A DNA stretch of 38,944 bases, from the NCBI RefSeq assembly GCF_000485595.1, contig NW_014577272.1, forward strand, positions 184,200-223,143. The letters are read 5' to 3'. Made by a program: the position numbers and the translations under genes. This document shows, one piece after another, positions 19,001 to 31,016 of this stretch. The notes below the pieces were generated by a model. It worked only from the letters and a program-made list of their open reading frames with translations, was not told the origin of the DNA and did no database searches. How positions within the stretch are numbered: the first letter of the stretch is position 1; each line of letters begins with the position of its first letter. Source of the DNA: Priapulus caudatus. Lineage: Eukaryota > Priapulida > Priapulimorpha > Priapulimorphida > Priapulidae.

Positions 19001-22000
19001 GCATATTTCAAGGGTTTTATCGATTTTAAATCTACAATTTCCAAGTAAATTACCGAATACCTCCCCACTGGATTCAGTTCATATGCTCTTCTCTGTTTAT
19101 GTCATAGTAGCTCGTGGTTATGTACAGTAAAATTACATTCTCTGTGACACTGTCACCAGAACGTCATCGCCAGGGCCGATATGTTGCTAGTGAAAAAAAT
19201 ATGATCATTAGTGTGATTGCTACTTCGTGTTATATCTTAGCAGTCCATCTAGTTCGGGTACGTAATGTCCTAGCTTGCCACTCCTACGTAATGACGTCAG
19301 TTGCAGCGTCGTCAGATTATTTTGCCCATACTAGTGGTGCTTACCGATGGTGAGCAAATTATCTCGCGTAAACGAACTTCGTGCTTTTTTCATTTACAGT
19401 TGATTACACGTGAACTGGCGTGTCGTGTGACGTGTTTGTAGAAAATTATTGGGAAGAGAAAAAGTTATAGATGAGAAATTAGGGAATGGGGGTAGTGAGT
19501 GGGAAGGCAGCTTGTACTGACTGGGCCTAAGATAAAATATTGATTGTTTCCCCTTTACCAACCGACTCGCCAAAACGCCGCTACTCGACACATTTTATTG
19601 GCCGATTAAAACAAAACAAAAATTATTTTGTTTCGCTAAAAAAAAAAATCAAATTTGTTCCGCAAAAACATATATACAAATATACATACACACATCTTGT
19701 CAAAACAAAATGAAAAATATTTTTTACCTACCTACCTACTCGGTACCCTGAGAGGCGAGTAGGTAAAGGGGAAACAAACAATTTTTTAAGGGTGTCCTTA
19801 TGATGTAACAACTATTCACATACAATGCCAAGTGTCTGCATGGCCAGGTCCATTCAATTTCTAATCGGGTTCCAAACAGCTCTGTTGAAATTTGAGCTGC
19901 TATTGTTATATTACATGAATTACGGAGGGAAAGACTTTGTCATTGGATTATTTTTTCAATGGCACACGCGAAATGATAGCCACTGGCCGACACCATTGCT
20001 GGTAACAGAAGCTATTGCAAAGAGAGAATACAAAAGGGCTGGCCTCATTAAATCTAATACTGGCTTCATATAGCAGATGTCTAAGTAATTAAAAGCCCAT
20101 AAACTATAGACTATAGGTTCTTGATTTAGTGTTTAGCCATGTTACTGCTATTGTTATATTACATGAATGGCACATCTGGAAAAAAAAGATCTTGTGGAAC
20201 TGGATTATTTTCAATGGCACACATGAAATGATACGCACTGGCTTACACCATTACTGGTAACAGAAGCTATTGCAAGAGAAAGAATACAAAAGGGCTGGTC
20301 TCAATGAATCTAATACTGGCTTCATATGTCTGATACCCCATACAGACTGCAAAATTTCACCCTACATCAAACTGTTAGCGCGCACCAAATCGTAGCATAC
20401 AGACACAAAATTTGATCCAACATCAAACTCAGCATGCATGCTCAGTTCAGCTCGCTATGTCACCCCGTAGACAGCTACTGTACATTCATGTGACCTAAAG
20501 GCTATGCACATGCGCATTGCGAAATTTGGTGCGCGCTAGGCACCGGGTTGTGTACAGACACAGCTTGGAGCGGGATAACTTGGTCTGGGCCAGGTTATCG
20601 CGGGTCTGGCCCTCCTTCATTAGTGGGGCCAAATTGGTGCGGGCCAGCACGTATTTGGAGCAGGATAGCGTGTACACACTGCACAAATTTGACGCGCGCC
20701 TGGCCCGGACCAGTTTGATGTAGGATCAAATTTGCAGTCTGTAGGGGGTATAAGTATAACCAATAGACCATAAACCACCCCCATGGCATAGACGTACTAC
20801 CTATTGCAGTAGTAAATTTCATATATATACGAGAAAGGCCAAAGTATCTTTCTTCCACCCCGGGTATATTCAATTATAGGGTATAGTGGGAATGGATGTG
20901 AAAACGACACGTGGGAGGTAATGACACAGTAATGTTGTCAATGCTTTCATTCTGCTTTTATTTTTCAAGTGGTTTCGTTTTATGTTTTCTCCAGTAACGT
21001 TTTGTAACCATAATATTTCCATATGCCCTCATTATAGTCGGTGTGTATATATTAGCTGAAAATTCAATTAATGGCTGGCAGAAAATATCAACTTTGTAAC
21101 GTAGTTTGCATGAAAGCTGTTGAATCCCGATTGTAGTATAAACAGCAAACCAGCAAAGTATATAAGCTATTTTTTCAAACCTTTTTTAAAGTTGTGTTCT
21201 TTATTCGCATGTGATGGAATAAAGATGACACTGGCTGCATTGGTTAGTTTGTGTGCGTGCATATGAAGATGTGTGCTTGTGAGTGTAAATGCGCGTGAGA
21301 GTGCATGCGTGTGTATATAGTAAAAAAAAACAATCTCACTACCACTACTGGTATAGTTTTTTTATTTGATAGTACTGTATGCGGCAGTCTGGTAGGGCTA
21401 TCACTTAGGGGTACGTAGCCAGGTTTTATGTAGTAATTGCAATACATAAAACATTTAATTGAATGAAGAATGGCACTTACATAATAGCATTTTTAGAAAG
21501 TTTTCTCTGGTTTGAAGCCTATGATAGAATAAGCACGGATACCATAAGAGAATATTCCACGAGTGCACGCGCCTTCACACATTCGTCTGCACATGAATAT
21601 ACGATATTCCCACAGTAATAACCATATATTAGCTTTCTGCTGATTCCAATATATATCAGGAGTAAGTTATCTCAAAGATTATTAATAAATTATTCGAGAT
21701 TATTTATTCCTGATATATATAGAAGTAAAAGCACACGAACACCCATGCAGAAATATGTATACGTCATTACCTAATCGTATATGAGCAAAAATAGAGCATA
21801 TATATCCATTATTATGGTTGAGCACTTCTGTGATTACCTCCTCGGTGAATGGCCATATTAGACTGATTAGTCAAGATTAGTCATATTATGGTAAATTATA
21901 CGTGTGCTCGCCTTTGCACACATTCCGATTGCTAACATATGTTCATGTCATTAATTTACACTGTCATTTATGTGACCTTGACAGCTATGCTATGTTCTTT

Positions 22001-22245
22001 GTGTGGTCTCTAACGATATTATTTTGGTGCATGGGTTTGAATAAGTGTTGAATTTCTCATGAATTTCATTAGTTCACTTCTTCATTGTGTGCATGCTACG
22101 TGGATGCACGCGTTCAGTTGCATTCTGCAGATTTTGCCTATTATTGCCTTTGTTTTTGTTCCAGGAGATCTATGAGGAAGGTGTAGCCGAGTGGAAGGAG
22201 AACAAAGAGTGTAAATGGAGGAGATCTTCATCACTGACGACCTGA
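15938..22245 (+). CDS. MOCS2: MOCS2B, molybdopterin synthase catalytic (large) subunit; exons 15938-16037, 17126-17276, 17896-18019, 22165-22245
   Basis: Large MoaE-like subunit; with two MOCS2A it forms the heterotetramer that converts precursor Z to molybdopterin. The joined exons read as 151 residues without interruption. Seen: [12 protein letters not shown] near residue 10, [17 protein letters not shown] (residues 26-42), [21 protein letters not shown] ending at residue 84, [13 protein letters not shown], and VPIWKKE ending at residue 126. Family knowledge: the Arg in STRD and the Lys of the PxWK motif correspond to active-site residues of bacterial MoaE. As I recall, human MOCS2B is 188 residues with a non-conserved N-terminal extension of about 38 residues. 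That extension is absent here, where translation starts close to the conserved domain. All junctions are GT-AG and phase-consistent. In the spliced RNA the frame upstream of the ATG has a TAG and no other ATG, which fixes the start. Confidence 0.96.
16038..17125. other. MOCS2B intron, 1088 bp
   Basis: No element is recognised. An 83-codon open frame at 16129-16380 is intronic, has no known domain and no matching splice context, and I do not call it. Confidence 0.7.
17126..17276 (+). CDS. MOCS2: MOCS2B exon 2
   Basis: The acceptor GCGATGTAG ends at 17125. The earlier CAG at 17107 would add six residues that are not found in the family. It encodes [12 protein letters not shown] through [10 protein letters not shown] (residues 34-84). 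The donor is GTTAGT at 17277, a permitted but less common form that also follows exon 3. Confidence 0.94.
17896..18019 (+). CDS. MOCS2: MOCS2B exon 3
   Basis: The acceptor TTGCAATAG ends at 17895; the first A completes Gly84, followed by [18 protein letters not shown] and [10 protein letters not shown]. It ends in phase 0 at a GTTAGT donor (18020). It includes the PxWK active-site lysine (residue 124). Confidence 0.95.
19542..19783. mobile_element. MITE-like element with about 28-bp inverted termini
   Basis: The ends contain GTTTCCCCTTTACC...GACTCGCC on the left and GGCGAGTAGGTAAAGGGGAAAC on the right, flanking AT-rich sequence of about 180 bp. It sits in the last MOCS2 intron. Confidence 0.55.
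19898..20327. repeat. Diverged tandem duplication (about 175-bp unit, offset about 249 bp)
   Basis: Copies 19898-20072 and 20147-20327 share GCTATTGTTATATTACATGA, TTCAATGGCACAC, GGTAACAGAAGCTATTGCA and AATCTAATACTGGCTTCATAT, with small indels between them. The first copy has an 82-codon open frame that the second does not keep, so the frame is probably not coding. The second copy ends against the element at 20336. Confidence 0.8.
20336..20748. mobile_element. TA-flanked MITE with inverted termini
   Basis: The left end CCCCATACAGACTGCAAA and right end TTTGCAGTCTGTAGGGGG are flanked by TA on both sides (20334-20335 and 20749-20750). Inverted similarity continues inward through CTACATCAAACT. 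A variant of the terminal block (ACAGACACAAAATTTGATCC) recurs internally at about 20400. TA flanks suggest mariner-type mobilisation, but no transposase is present. Confidence 0.7.
21649..21720. repeat. Imperfect palindrome in last MOCS2 intron
   Basis: ATATATATCAGGAGTAAG...ATCTC pairs with GAGATTATTTATTCCTGATATATAT around an AT-rich loop, with a stem of about 25 bp. Confidence 0.6.
22165..22245 (+). CDS. MOCS2: MOCS2B terminal exon, coding part
   Basis: The acceptor TTTTTGTTCCAG ends at 22164 and has a good pyrimidine tract. It encodes [18 protein letters not shown] and a short tail to TGA at 22243-22245. The EIYEE, W-K-NKEC and W pattern matches the MOCS2B C-terminus. The preceding intron is 4145 bp, the longest in the MOCS2B part. 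Confidence 0.93.
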   Translation, partial: EIYEEGVAEWKENKECKWRRSSSLTT

Positions 22246-24000
22246 GAGGTGCTATTTACACAGTGTCGACAGTAGTGCATTTCATCTAATCAGACAGGTG
22301 GATGCTTTTACTACTATTATTCTTGTTACCAAAAATATATCACTTCAATGATTAATTCCCGTGCCGCTGAATGGTATGTAGACTGGTGCACATCTTTGCT
22401 GATGCTGATGTGGCGACTGATATTTTTTGAGGCAGTTATTTCTATCAGTAGTGATATATTTTTGATATTACCAAGCATCTATGGATAAGTGTAATTAGGA
22501 CTTCGTTTTGGTTTAACTGTTGATGAATAGTGTGATGGTATGAAACACATTCTACTCACAGTCATCGAGCAACTAATAGCAAATCAAGTACAAGAAAATG
22601 GCAGGCATCGGGGCACTATTCTCCCACTAATGTTAACCAAAGTGCACTGACAAATCCTGATGTGTGCATGGATATAGCAGAATGAGTGTTAGGACACATT
22701 ATGCAGTCCATACTGTCTTATTATTTACGAGAATAAGACTTGGCAGTGTACAGCTCATTTAATACTTGTTACTGTATTTATTACTACTCATAAATAACAC
22801 TTTTTATTTGGTATTATTCATTTTTATCCTAGTTTAAGATTTGGACTCGAGTAATAATCGTTCACTGTCACAGGCATATATTGTTTCTTTGACTTTAATT
22901 TGATTATAGAGCTGGTTTACTATCTATTGCTACTCCAACACTACTAATTCCAGATTTGAAGAAAGTCGTAACGATCTATATTATGTTTATGTAGTCATTG
23001 TAAAAATCAAAATCACAAGGCTGCTTGGTCAAATAGAATTATGCTCATGATTTTTTTTCCGTTAATGATCCCTAACTAACGAATAAGAAATATAAGGAAA
23101 AATCATTGCTTGTGTAATACCGAAATAGTCATATAATACAGATATATGATAATTGCATAATAACCGAAGGTAGTCGGTGGGCGCGCGGCGGGGGGTGGCG
23201 GTTGTTGTATGTGCTGTTCCTTACAATTTCCCACTTGAAATAACCAGGGATGCTTAGACTTGTCTCAAGTTGTTTGTCTGAGACAGCCGTAATCCACCAG
23301 AATGGAAATAAATCAGTCTAGCAGAGAAAACTTGTTCAGTAACGATGCATAATATATTCTACAGGATGAGCTGAAAGGGAAAGAGGGATCATTGCTACTG
23401 TTTATTTGATGGTTGTTGGGGGTGTTATCTGCACGAAAATCATGATTGTATTACCAAAGTGTATATCGGGGTAGTTTCCTTTGTGGTTGAACGAGAGAAA
23501 TGCGGGTCGAGAGAAATGAGATTAACCCTAACGCGTAAATGGTTGTTATTTGCAAAAGTGTATAACTGCACTGGTTGTTAAAAATCAGGTGTAGTTTCGG
23601 AATGATTATAAGCGTCAAAATCAGGTACATCATTTTGCCTAGAAATTGGACCCGTGTTGCTAATGGATACTCTAACACACAGCTTGTAGCCGTGAAAAAT
23701 ATGTTGGACATCAAAGTGTAGCATTATAAAGGTAGAACTATAGCTGTATTACTGATGAGTCATGCATTCATCATCTTACCATAATCTATTGGGATGTACT
23801 GCTTAGATCGTGTACTTACGCGTGCATTATGTAGGATTTTGTATTGAAACTTTAAACCGTTTCCCGCTCTTATTACTATTACAAAGCCGAAACGTAAATC
23901 ATCAAATATCTGACAAGAAGAGAGCTCGAAAATCCAATTTTCTGGGTGTAGCAGTCATAAATTTATAATCAAAGCACTGGCTGCCAGACAGGCAAACAGA
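22246..24000. other. MOCS2 3' UTR and downstream sequence
   Basis: AT-rich. An inverted pair CAAAAATATATCACT (22330-22344 and 22450-22464) lies within the likely 3' UTR. Where the transcript ends is not clear. No further gene is seen. Confidence 0.5.
23307..23312 (+). promoter_or_regulatory. Possible MOCS2 polyadenylation signal AATAAA
   Basis: This is the first canonical AATAAA I find downstream of the MOCS2B stop, about 1.06 kb away. Variant signals closer to the stop cannot be excluded. Confidence 0.25.
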
Positions 24001-24011
24001 CAGACAGATAC

Positions 24012-24235
24012 TATGAAAGCCCAGAAGACTCATTAGAAATCCGAAATTCTACTTTCGAGTATAGCCAACGAGTTGAACCCGCATTCTAATTGGTCAGCTG
24101 AGGTGTTGAAAGTAACACCAAGGATATACACAACAACACCTTGCTAACACATAAAGTGATTGGCTAAAAACGCTCTTTCAATTTCCAATTTCCAATTTTC
24201 AGTCTTCACTTGGTCTTCTGAGTTTTCATATGAAA
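24012..24235. mobile_element. Possible MITE with short inverted termini
   Basis: ATGAAAGCCCAGAAGACT on the left is an imperfect inverted copy of GGTCTTCTGAGTTTTCAT on the right, about 225 bp apart. No target duplication is certain. Confidence 0.35.
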
Positions 24236-24623
24236 TAGAGATTTAGATAATCTTACACAGGCACGCATTTTAGATTATGTCTATTTTTTGGATGTTAACG
24301 GGACACGATCTGGCATTTACAGGTGCTGCGAGGGAGTACGTGTAAGTTTCCCACATATATGCAAATATTATTACCAAGCTGGTCGTTATAAAAACAGCAT
24401 ACAGAAGCCGCATCTATCACTAGAGGGCGCAGTTCTGGGCCAGACTGAGAGTGCCTGAGAGCACCCAAATGCCAGATATTTATTCTAATATTTACCACAA
24501 TATCACAATACTGATTGATGAAGACCACAATACTGATATTTATAGAGGCATGTCTACCTGCATTTATGCATTCACGTAGTTAGCCCCTACATTGACAGGT
24601 ATGACGGCGCAGCATGCGCGAAG

Positions 24624-24693
24624 AGCTATCAATACCTAGCTATCAATACCTAGCTATCAATACCTAGCTATCAATACCTAGCTATCAATACCT
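24624..24693. repeat. 14-bp minisatellite, five perfect copies
   Basis: Unit AGCTATCAATACCT in tandem without spacers. Confidence 0.95.
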
Positions 24694-25202
24694 AGGTATT
24701 ATTCACTCTTGATATCATATATGTAGGAATGGATGTATGTCACATGAATGGAGGCAAATAATGAACGGGGATGAAACCACTGGCGAAATAGCAGCGAAAT
24801 ACAGTGACTAACAGCAAATCAATCACTCTTATATGCAGCACTCTTCTGCGAATATCTTTAGTAGACAGCCCCTGCGACATTTTTCCGTCGTGTGCACATT
24901 GTTGGCGGGATCTTCGCGTGCGTCTCCATCTCGTTAGGACACTAAAGTGGATATAGAGTTGGACGTAATTACATTGGGCAGAAATTGCCGAAAAAAAACG
25001 ACACGCGTGATTCAATTCAGATCCGGTCTAATTTGATATCTACCGTACATAATGGCGTTCGGAAATAAAGGTGGCCGACGACGCTTTGCGCGTAGGTTGC
25101 CAGTCGCATCGCCAGCGACTGAATTAAGCTAGTAGCAGCGACAACCATCGAAGGGCAGTCGTAATGACCAACACAGGAAGCTTGTGGCGTTAGCACGCGG
25201 TT

Positions 25203-25305
25203 GGGGGGGGGGGGGGGTCTGCCAGAGGGAAGGTAAGCAGGAGGGGGAGGAGAAGGAAGGGAGGAGGAGTGGAGGTGTGGGGGGGGGGGGGGGGAGGGGT
25301 GGAGT
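25203..25305. repeat. G-rich strand with two long G runs
   Basis: G runs of 15 (25203-25217) and 16 (25279-25294) are joined by GGAGG-rich sequence. Strong G-quadruplex potential on the + strand. Confidence 0.85.
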
Positions 25306-25515
25306 CACGAACGGCGTGTAATGTCATTAGGCATTAGTCTGTAGTCTGAGGGCAAACCGACGACGTCGTCGGATGGTTAGGAAGGGTGCCCGCGGCGACC
25401 TTGCAGAGCGTGCCTATGCAATCTTACGCTCGTGTTTAATTAAACGCGTTCTAATTAATCGCTGGCGGTTTCCGTGACGTACAATACGTTATTGCCATGT
25501 GCCCCCGCTCCCCGC

Positions 25516-25524
25516 CCACACACA

Positions 25525-25571
<47 letters not shown>

Positions 25572-25620
25572 TTACACACACGTACGCACGCACGCACGCA
25601 CGCATACACACACGCACGCG

Positions 25621-25666
<46 letters not shown>
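25516..25666. repeat. CGCA/CA microsatellite
   Basis: ACGC tetranucleotides followed by a pure CA run. Artefact His-Thr and Cys-Val frames on the two strands. Confidence 0.97.
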
Positions 25667-27401
25667 TCTTACTGATCCTATCCCTCCCGGGGGGTACGAC
25701 ACTTAGGATCTGTGCGCGTGATCGCGATACGTGGGCGCACTTACGAGGGGTCATTACCTGAAGCCAGTCCGAGCCTTGTTTTTTTTTCGTCACTGATAAC
25801 CGTGTGTTTAGAGAAATTATGTTTAAGCAATCTCGGCTTGGGTTTTAACCAATGGTGGGAGCGAATTTCCCAATTACATCCATCTACATATTGCATCCCA
25901 AATCAGAGATCACTCATTGTTGCTATTGTTGACATAATATGTTGACACGGATGTGTGTAAATGTCATTATTAGAAGTAACGTGATGAAATTGTATGAGAT
26001 TGTTTGCATGTTGTATATGGAAGGAAAGCGGAATAGTAATGCAAACGTGCAATTGCCAGTGATTGTAATTTGGTATATAATACAGTACATAATAATATCA
26101 AGTGGGCAAACAGACAAATCTTTTAATATATTGGGAGAGAAAAAGAAAATGGACGAAGAATGTGCGTGCGATATGTCAATAAGCACGTTTTTTTTTTTTT
26201 CCTTCGTATGATATTGAGGGTATGAAATGAAGCCGTTCGGCCGTGAGGCGCAATTATACTGCTTTCATAATGGCACATTCCACTGAGGGCAGAAGTGACT
26301 GGCGCTGGTGGCTGGCTCTGCTGTTTGCACCTGTGCGCACCACTGCTGTACTGCGCTGCCGCACACAGCCTCCTGACGCACACACCTGCCAACACTACTA
26401 TAGGCAGAGGTTAATAATGAAAATTGTCATTTTAAGCCTTGATACTAGCAAATCCTGCGTGTTTAGCCATTAATGGCATAGTGTCAGCGGTAAGTAACTA
26501 TCCGGAGACGCCTGCATGAGTTCCGATGGCAAAGTTAGGAAACTGTAACCGTACCATTTGCAGCAATTCTTGTTACGAATATGCGAGAAATACACAAAAT
26601 AACGGAGGATGTGACAATAATATTCAAACTTATGGGCTGTTCGATAAGGCTGCGGCACCCTGAGCGGAAATGTGGCAATCTAACCGCCGCGTGGGATATT
26701 AAGGACGGCAACGGACTTTAAGGTCGGGTAGTACGGCGGTTACGCGTACCTTCCGCGCTCTGCTCTTCTGCTTCTCTTCTGGATCGTCTCTCTCTTCTGC
26801 TCTTTCGTCTCGTCTCTTCTCTCTCTCCTCTCTCTCTCTCTTCGTATGTCGTAGCTTTACGTGAAGATGCGCAGACGCTAAGATAAGCCGTTCATGTATC
26901 GTAGTATAGAGCTCATTACATCGGATAAGGCTAAATTAGGTATTTACGCTGTCATCGCCACTTCACGATAATGCACCGGTTGTACCTCATTAGTCATCGT
27001 ACTCACAGTAGCGACTTTTAGGTAAGCGACTATACAAATCCAAAGCGGCTGCGGGTATCTACATAACAGCGCGAATAAAATCACGCGGAAGCGCAAGTCG
27101 GCAAGGCCGTTACATTAGGGCGCCCTAGGGTCAGTCATCGCATATCAGAAAGAGTTCTCGCATTCTGCATGGTAGTAAGGATTGATTTTATGTGCTGAGA
27201 GAGTTGGGGACACGTTATGTAGCAGCTGCGTGATGTATGACGCTAGGAAAGAGACTAATGCATCTAACGTAGATATATATATATATATATTATAGTATAT
27301 AATTATTTATATGAAGAGTCATAATAGATCGAATTATAAATGCTCTAATTTCTTTTCTCCGAATTTGCTATTATGGATTCTATATATGGTTATATATTAT
27401 A
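25667..27401. other. Gene-poor sequence
   Basis: A pyrimidine-rich TCTCTTCTGC tract lies at 26750-26845. Frames up to 90 codons have no recognisable domain. Confidence 0.5.
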
Positions 27402-27426
27402 NNNNNNNNNNNNNNNNNNNNNNNNN
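27402..27426. other. Assembly gap (25 Ns)
   Basis: Short run of unknown bases. The sequence right of it abruptly becomes GC-rich. Confidence 1.
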
Positions 27427-27714
27427 GACCGATTTGAGCGCCGAACTGCGCTCCCGCTGGAATATCAAACATCGTCTGGATATTTGTTGCGGCCTCAGGT
27501 CGCTGAACGAATCGCTTACGTCGGGGATGCGCCGCCGCACTGCGTATGGGCGATGATTCCCGGGCAAGCAGTTTTTTGGATTAGACGGATTTATACCAAA
27601 TGCAAGTGCATGAATTTGAAGAGCAAGTTCACTCAGGTGAGTCAAATATTTAGTGCAGGTTATAGAGACGGAGGCACTCCTGGTAATTGCAAAACAGGGA
27701 GGATGGACGCATGA

Positions 27715-28112
27715 CATGCGAGGAGAGAGACAGAGCATCGAGAGAGAGAGAGCAGAGAAGAGACGAGCAGAGAGAGAGGGCGAGAGGGAGAAGGAGGGAG
27801 TGGGGATGGTGATTGAGAGCAAGGGTCTTCGACCAGTACGAATTCATGACGGGAAGTGGGATTCATGCGTAGATAGTGGACACGTTGAGAGGCGTAGCGA
27901 GGGAGAGGGATGAGAGGCGAAGGTTGGAAAAAGTTAGGTGTGAGATGGACGGAGCGACGCTATGGAGAGGCGAGAGAGGGGAGAAGCGGAGAGGGAGAGT
28001 GAGAGGTGAGAGGCGAGAGGGAGATGCGGAGAGGAGAGGATCAGGGACGAGGGAGAGGGAGAGGGAGCAGGGAGAGAGACGACGAGAGAGAAAGAGAGAG
28101 GAGAAGAGATAT
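27715..28112. repeat. Purine-rich tract, about 400 bp
   Basis: Irregular GAGA/GGGA/GAGG sequence with few pyrimidines. Arg/Glu-rich frames on + and Ser/Leu/Pro frames on - are composition artefacts. Confidence 0.85.
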
Positions 28113-28465
28113 AGTCATTCATACATCAGCCCTACAACAATGCGTGGTAGTATATTTCCCCCAGCGGTTGATCGTTGTGATACTATAGTGTGTTTCAAGA
28201 AAAATATTTGGAAATATTTCCTGTGCGATTGAAAGTTTAAAATCGAGTAGGGCCAGTGTCAAATACAAACGTGGACATCTTGAACTGTTATCATTCAAAC
28301 CCCCTAGCACCGTGACAACCACCATATATAGCTAGCCAAGTAGTTCTTAAACTGAACAATTTGACTAACCCTGTACTTTCAGTTATAACTATTATGAATA
28401 CTGATGATGATCTGCCTATATATTATATACTTATACTATATATATATAATATATAATACCTATAT

Positions 28466-28472
<7 letters not shown>

Positions 28473-28499
<27 letters not shown>

Positions 28500-28636
28500 T
28501 GTATGTATGTATGTATGTATGTATGTATGTATGTATGTATGTATGTATGTATGTATGTACGTACGTACGTACGTACGTACGTACGTACGTACGTACGTAC
28601 GTACGTACGTACGTACGTGCGTGTGTGTGTGTGTAT
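28473..28636. repeat. GTAT then GTAC microsatellite
   Basis: About 21 GTAT units switch at about 28557 to about 15 GTAC units, then GT. GTAC is its own reverse complement. Confidence 0.97.
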
Positions 28637-29228
28637 AGAGTTAAAACACGTACGAAACGCTCATATTACTTTAGATTCACTATATATATATATATGCCCT
28701 CGAATTTTATGGAGCTATGGCTGTGGTTAACCCTTCGTATTAGTGAGCGGTTATATCGTAGATGACGTACAAGAGCTATTCACTAAACCAGATCGCCTCA
28801 TGTGTGAAATAGCGATATGCCCTGCATATATCTATGTCGAATATGTTTACAAATATGTTGCCACTATTTTTAATCTGGATATAATTGGTCAGTGGTAATC
28901 ATTTGTTTAAAAAATGTGATGTAAAAAGTACAATGTTTTCAACGTATTTCCACGTAGTTTCCATGGGGCAATTGAGTGCAATTTGTGTATATTGATTGTG
29001 CGCGTATAGCCCGCGTATCACTGTTCAACATACGAGAAGCTCTTGTTTCTGAAATCGTGATAAACTTAAATTCTTAATTCTTGCAGAATATTTTGAGTTA
29101 TTAGAGTACTTATATTGAAGCAAATGAGATACATGATATTTTAATTCAATGAGGTATAGCCTCCATGTTTCCAAAATGGTGATTTCTTTGAGATTTGGCA
29201 CTGTCTATATTGGTGTATTTATATATAT

Positions 29229-29287
29229 GCGTGTGTGTGTGCGTGCGTGCGTGCGTGCGTGCGCGCGTGCGCGCGTGCGTGCGGGTG

Positions 29288-29318
<31 letters not shown>

Positions 29319-29370
29319 CTGCCTGCCTGCCTGCGTGTGTCCGTGCGTACGTGTGTGCGTGCGTGAATGT
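29229..29370. repeat. GTGC microsatellite
   Basis: GTGC units with GCGC and GCCT variants. Confidence 0.95.
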
Positions 29371-29380
29371 GATGTAAGTA

Positions 29381-30814
29381 TATATATATAATGCAAGTGT
29401 CTGTGATAGTTTTAGTCGCTTATTGCTATTGCTTTGTCATTTGTTGTATGCAATAACCATGTCATGCACGAAAGGCAATTTCTGTTATAGCGTTGGCTTT
29501 AATGGTATGAGTGGTGTGGCCACTGTTAGGACGATGGTTTCAAAACAGTAACTATGACATAAGATAACTGAGGAGCATAGAAATTGGTGTTAAAATGTTT
29601 AGAACGCCTAGAAACGTTTAAAAATCATTGTCGTTAAAAAATTATTCGCACGAATTGCAGTAAAAAATATCGCAAAGCCAACGACAACGTGCACCCATTT
29701 GTGAAGTAGTGATTGTATTTCCCGACTAGTTACTGTATTTTTATAGGCAATTTTATGTCACTTGAAATAAATGCTTCTATGTCAAAGGTGAATGCCTGTT
29801 AGGCCTTATAAATTGAAAACATCGAAACGTTATATTTTCTACTTTTTCATTGCTGAGGAAAGAGTGAGCATTTTAAACTCAAATAAACTCATTTTAAATA
29901 ATTTTAAACTCATTTAATTTATGAGTATAATCTGCGGCAAATTTGGCATTCATTTTGCTCCTTTTATTCGCTGCTAGAATTATGTTTACTATAATCCAGC
30001 GGAAAATTGTATAGAGTTGATAATAGGATGTGTGATAAAATATAAAAACCTACGCGATAGTTATTTCTCTACTATATACTACTAAGTTGTTGTCGGGTAT
30101 GTATGTATTTCATTTTTTTAGTTGCTTTTCATTATGATTATGCCTAAAGCGTTTTGGAAAAGCTGTGCGCATATGGTAATTTGAACGTGTTTATAATATA
30201 TACTGGCATACGTTGAAAAGAAATTAAAGCTGTTTGTAATTATGTGTTGTGCATAATCGATAATAACATTGTTCGAACATAATCCGAAACTAATCGAACC
30301 ATCGAAAGTTGAACGGGCAATCCAGAGCCTACTTCAGTAGCCAATTATATTTGGAAGCTATAACTGTTTTCATCAGCAATTAATGGTCAGTTATAAATCA
30401 CTATGATTGTGGTATAGTACTTAAGGCAGTGCGTTTTTATTGCTAAAATGTCCAGAAGAAATCTCTGTCAGCGTATATCGACTTCTCCTGATTAAACGGA
30501 CACTACAAAGTGGGCATCCATTTAAAATTACGGTTTTATTTACATTCCTTATTGCCGGTTCCTAAGCTAATGTATTTTACATCTACAGCTACAGCATTTT
30601 TACAACTATTCGCACATAATTTGCGTTGCTCTTATATTGCGCGGAATGTAACGATGAACACAGAATGGCTAGATAACTGCCTGTGTTTGCAGTCATTCAT
30701 ACGTCCCCGAGCTCTTGATGAGAGTTTGATTAGGTGATTTTCCCCGGTCGAGAATATAAGCACGACAGCGGTTGGCATAGGTAGGGCTATTAAACCACAG
30801 GCAGATACAGATAG
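29381..30814. other. Gene-poor AT-rich sequence
   Basis: No coding or structural signal that I can support. The frame at 30510-30737 shows no domain. Confidence 0.5.
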
Positions 30815-30858
30815 AGAGCGAGAGAGAGAGAGCGCGCGCGCACGAGAGAGAGAGAGAG

Positions 30859-30936
<78 letters not shown>

Positions 30937-31016
30937 AGAGACGAGAGAACAGAGCGAGAGACGAGAGAGAGAGAGGAGAGAGAGAGAGATGAGAGAGAGG
31001 AGAGAAAGAGCGAGAG
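30815..31016. repeat. GA microsatellite
   Basis: Long AG run with CGAG and GCGC breaks. The minus-strand Ser-Leu frames of up to 201 codons are artefacts. Confidence 0.97.
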
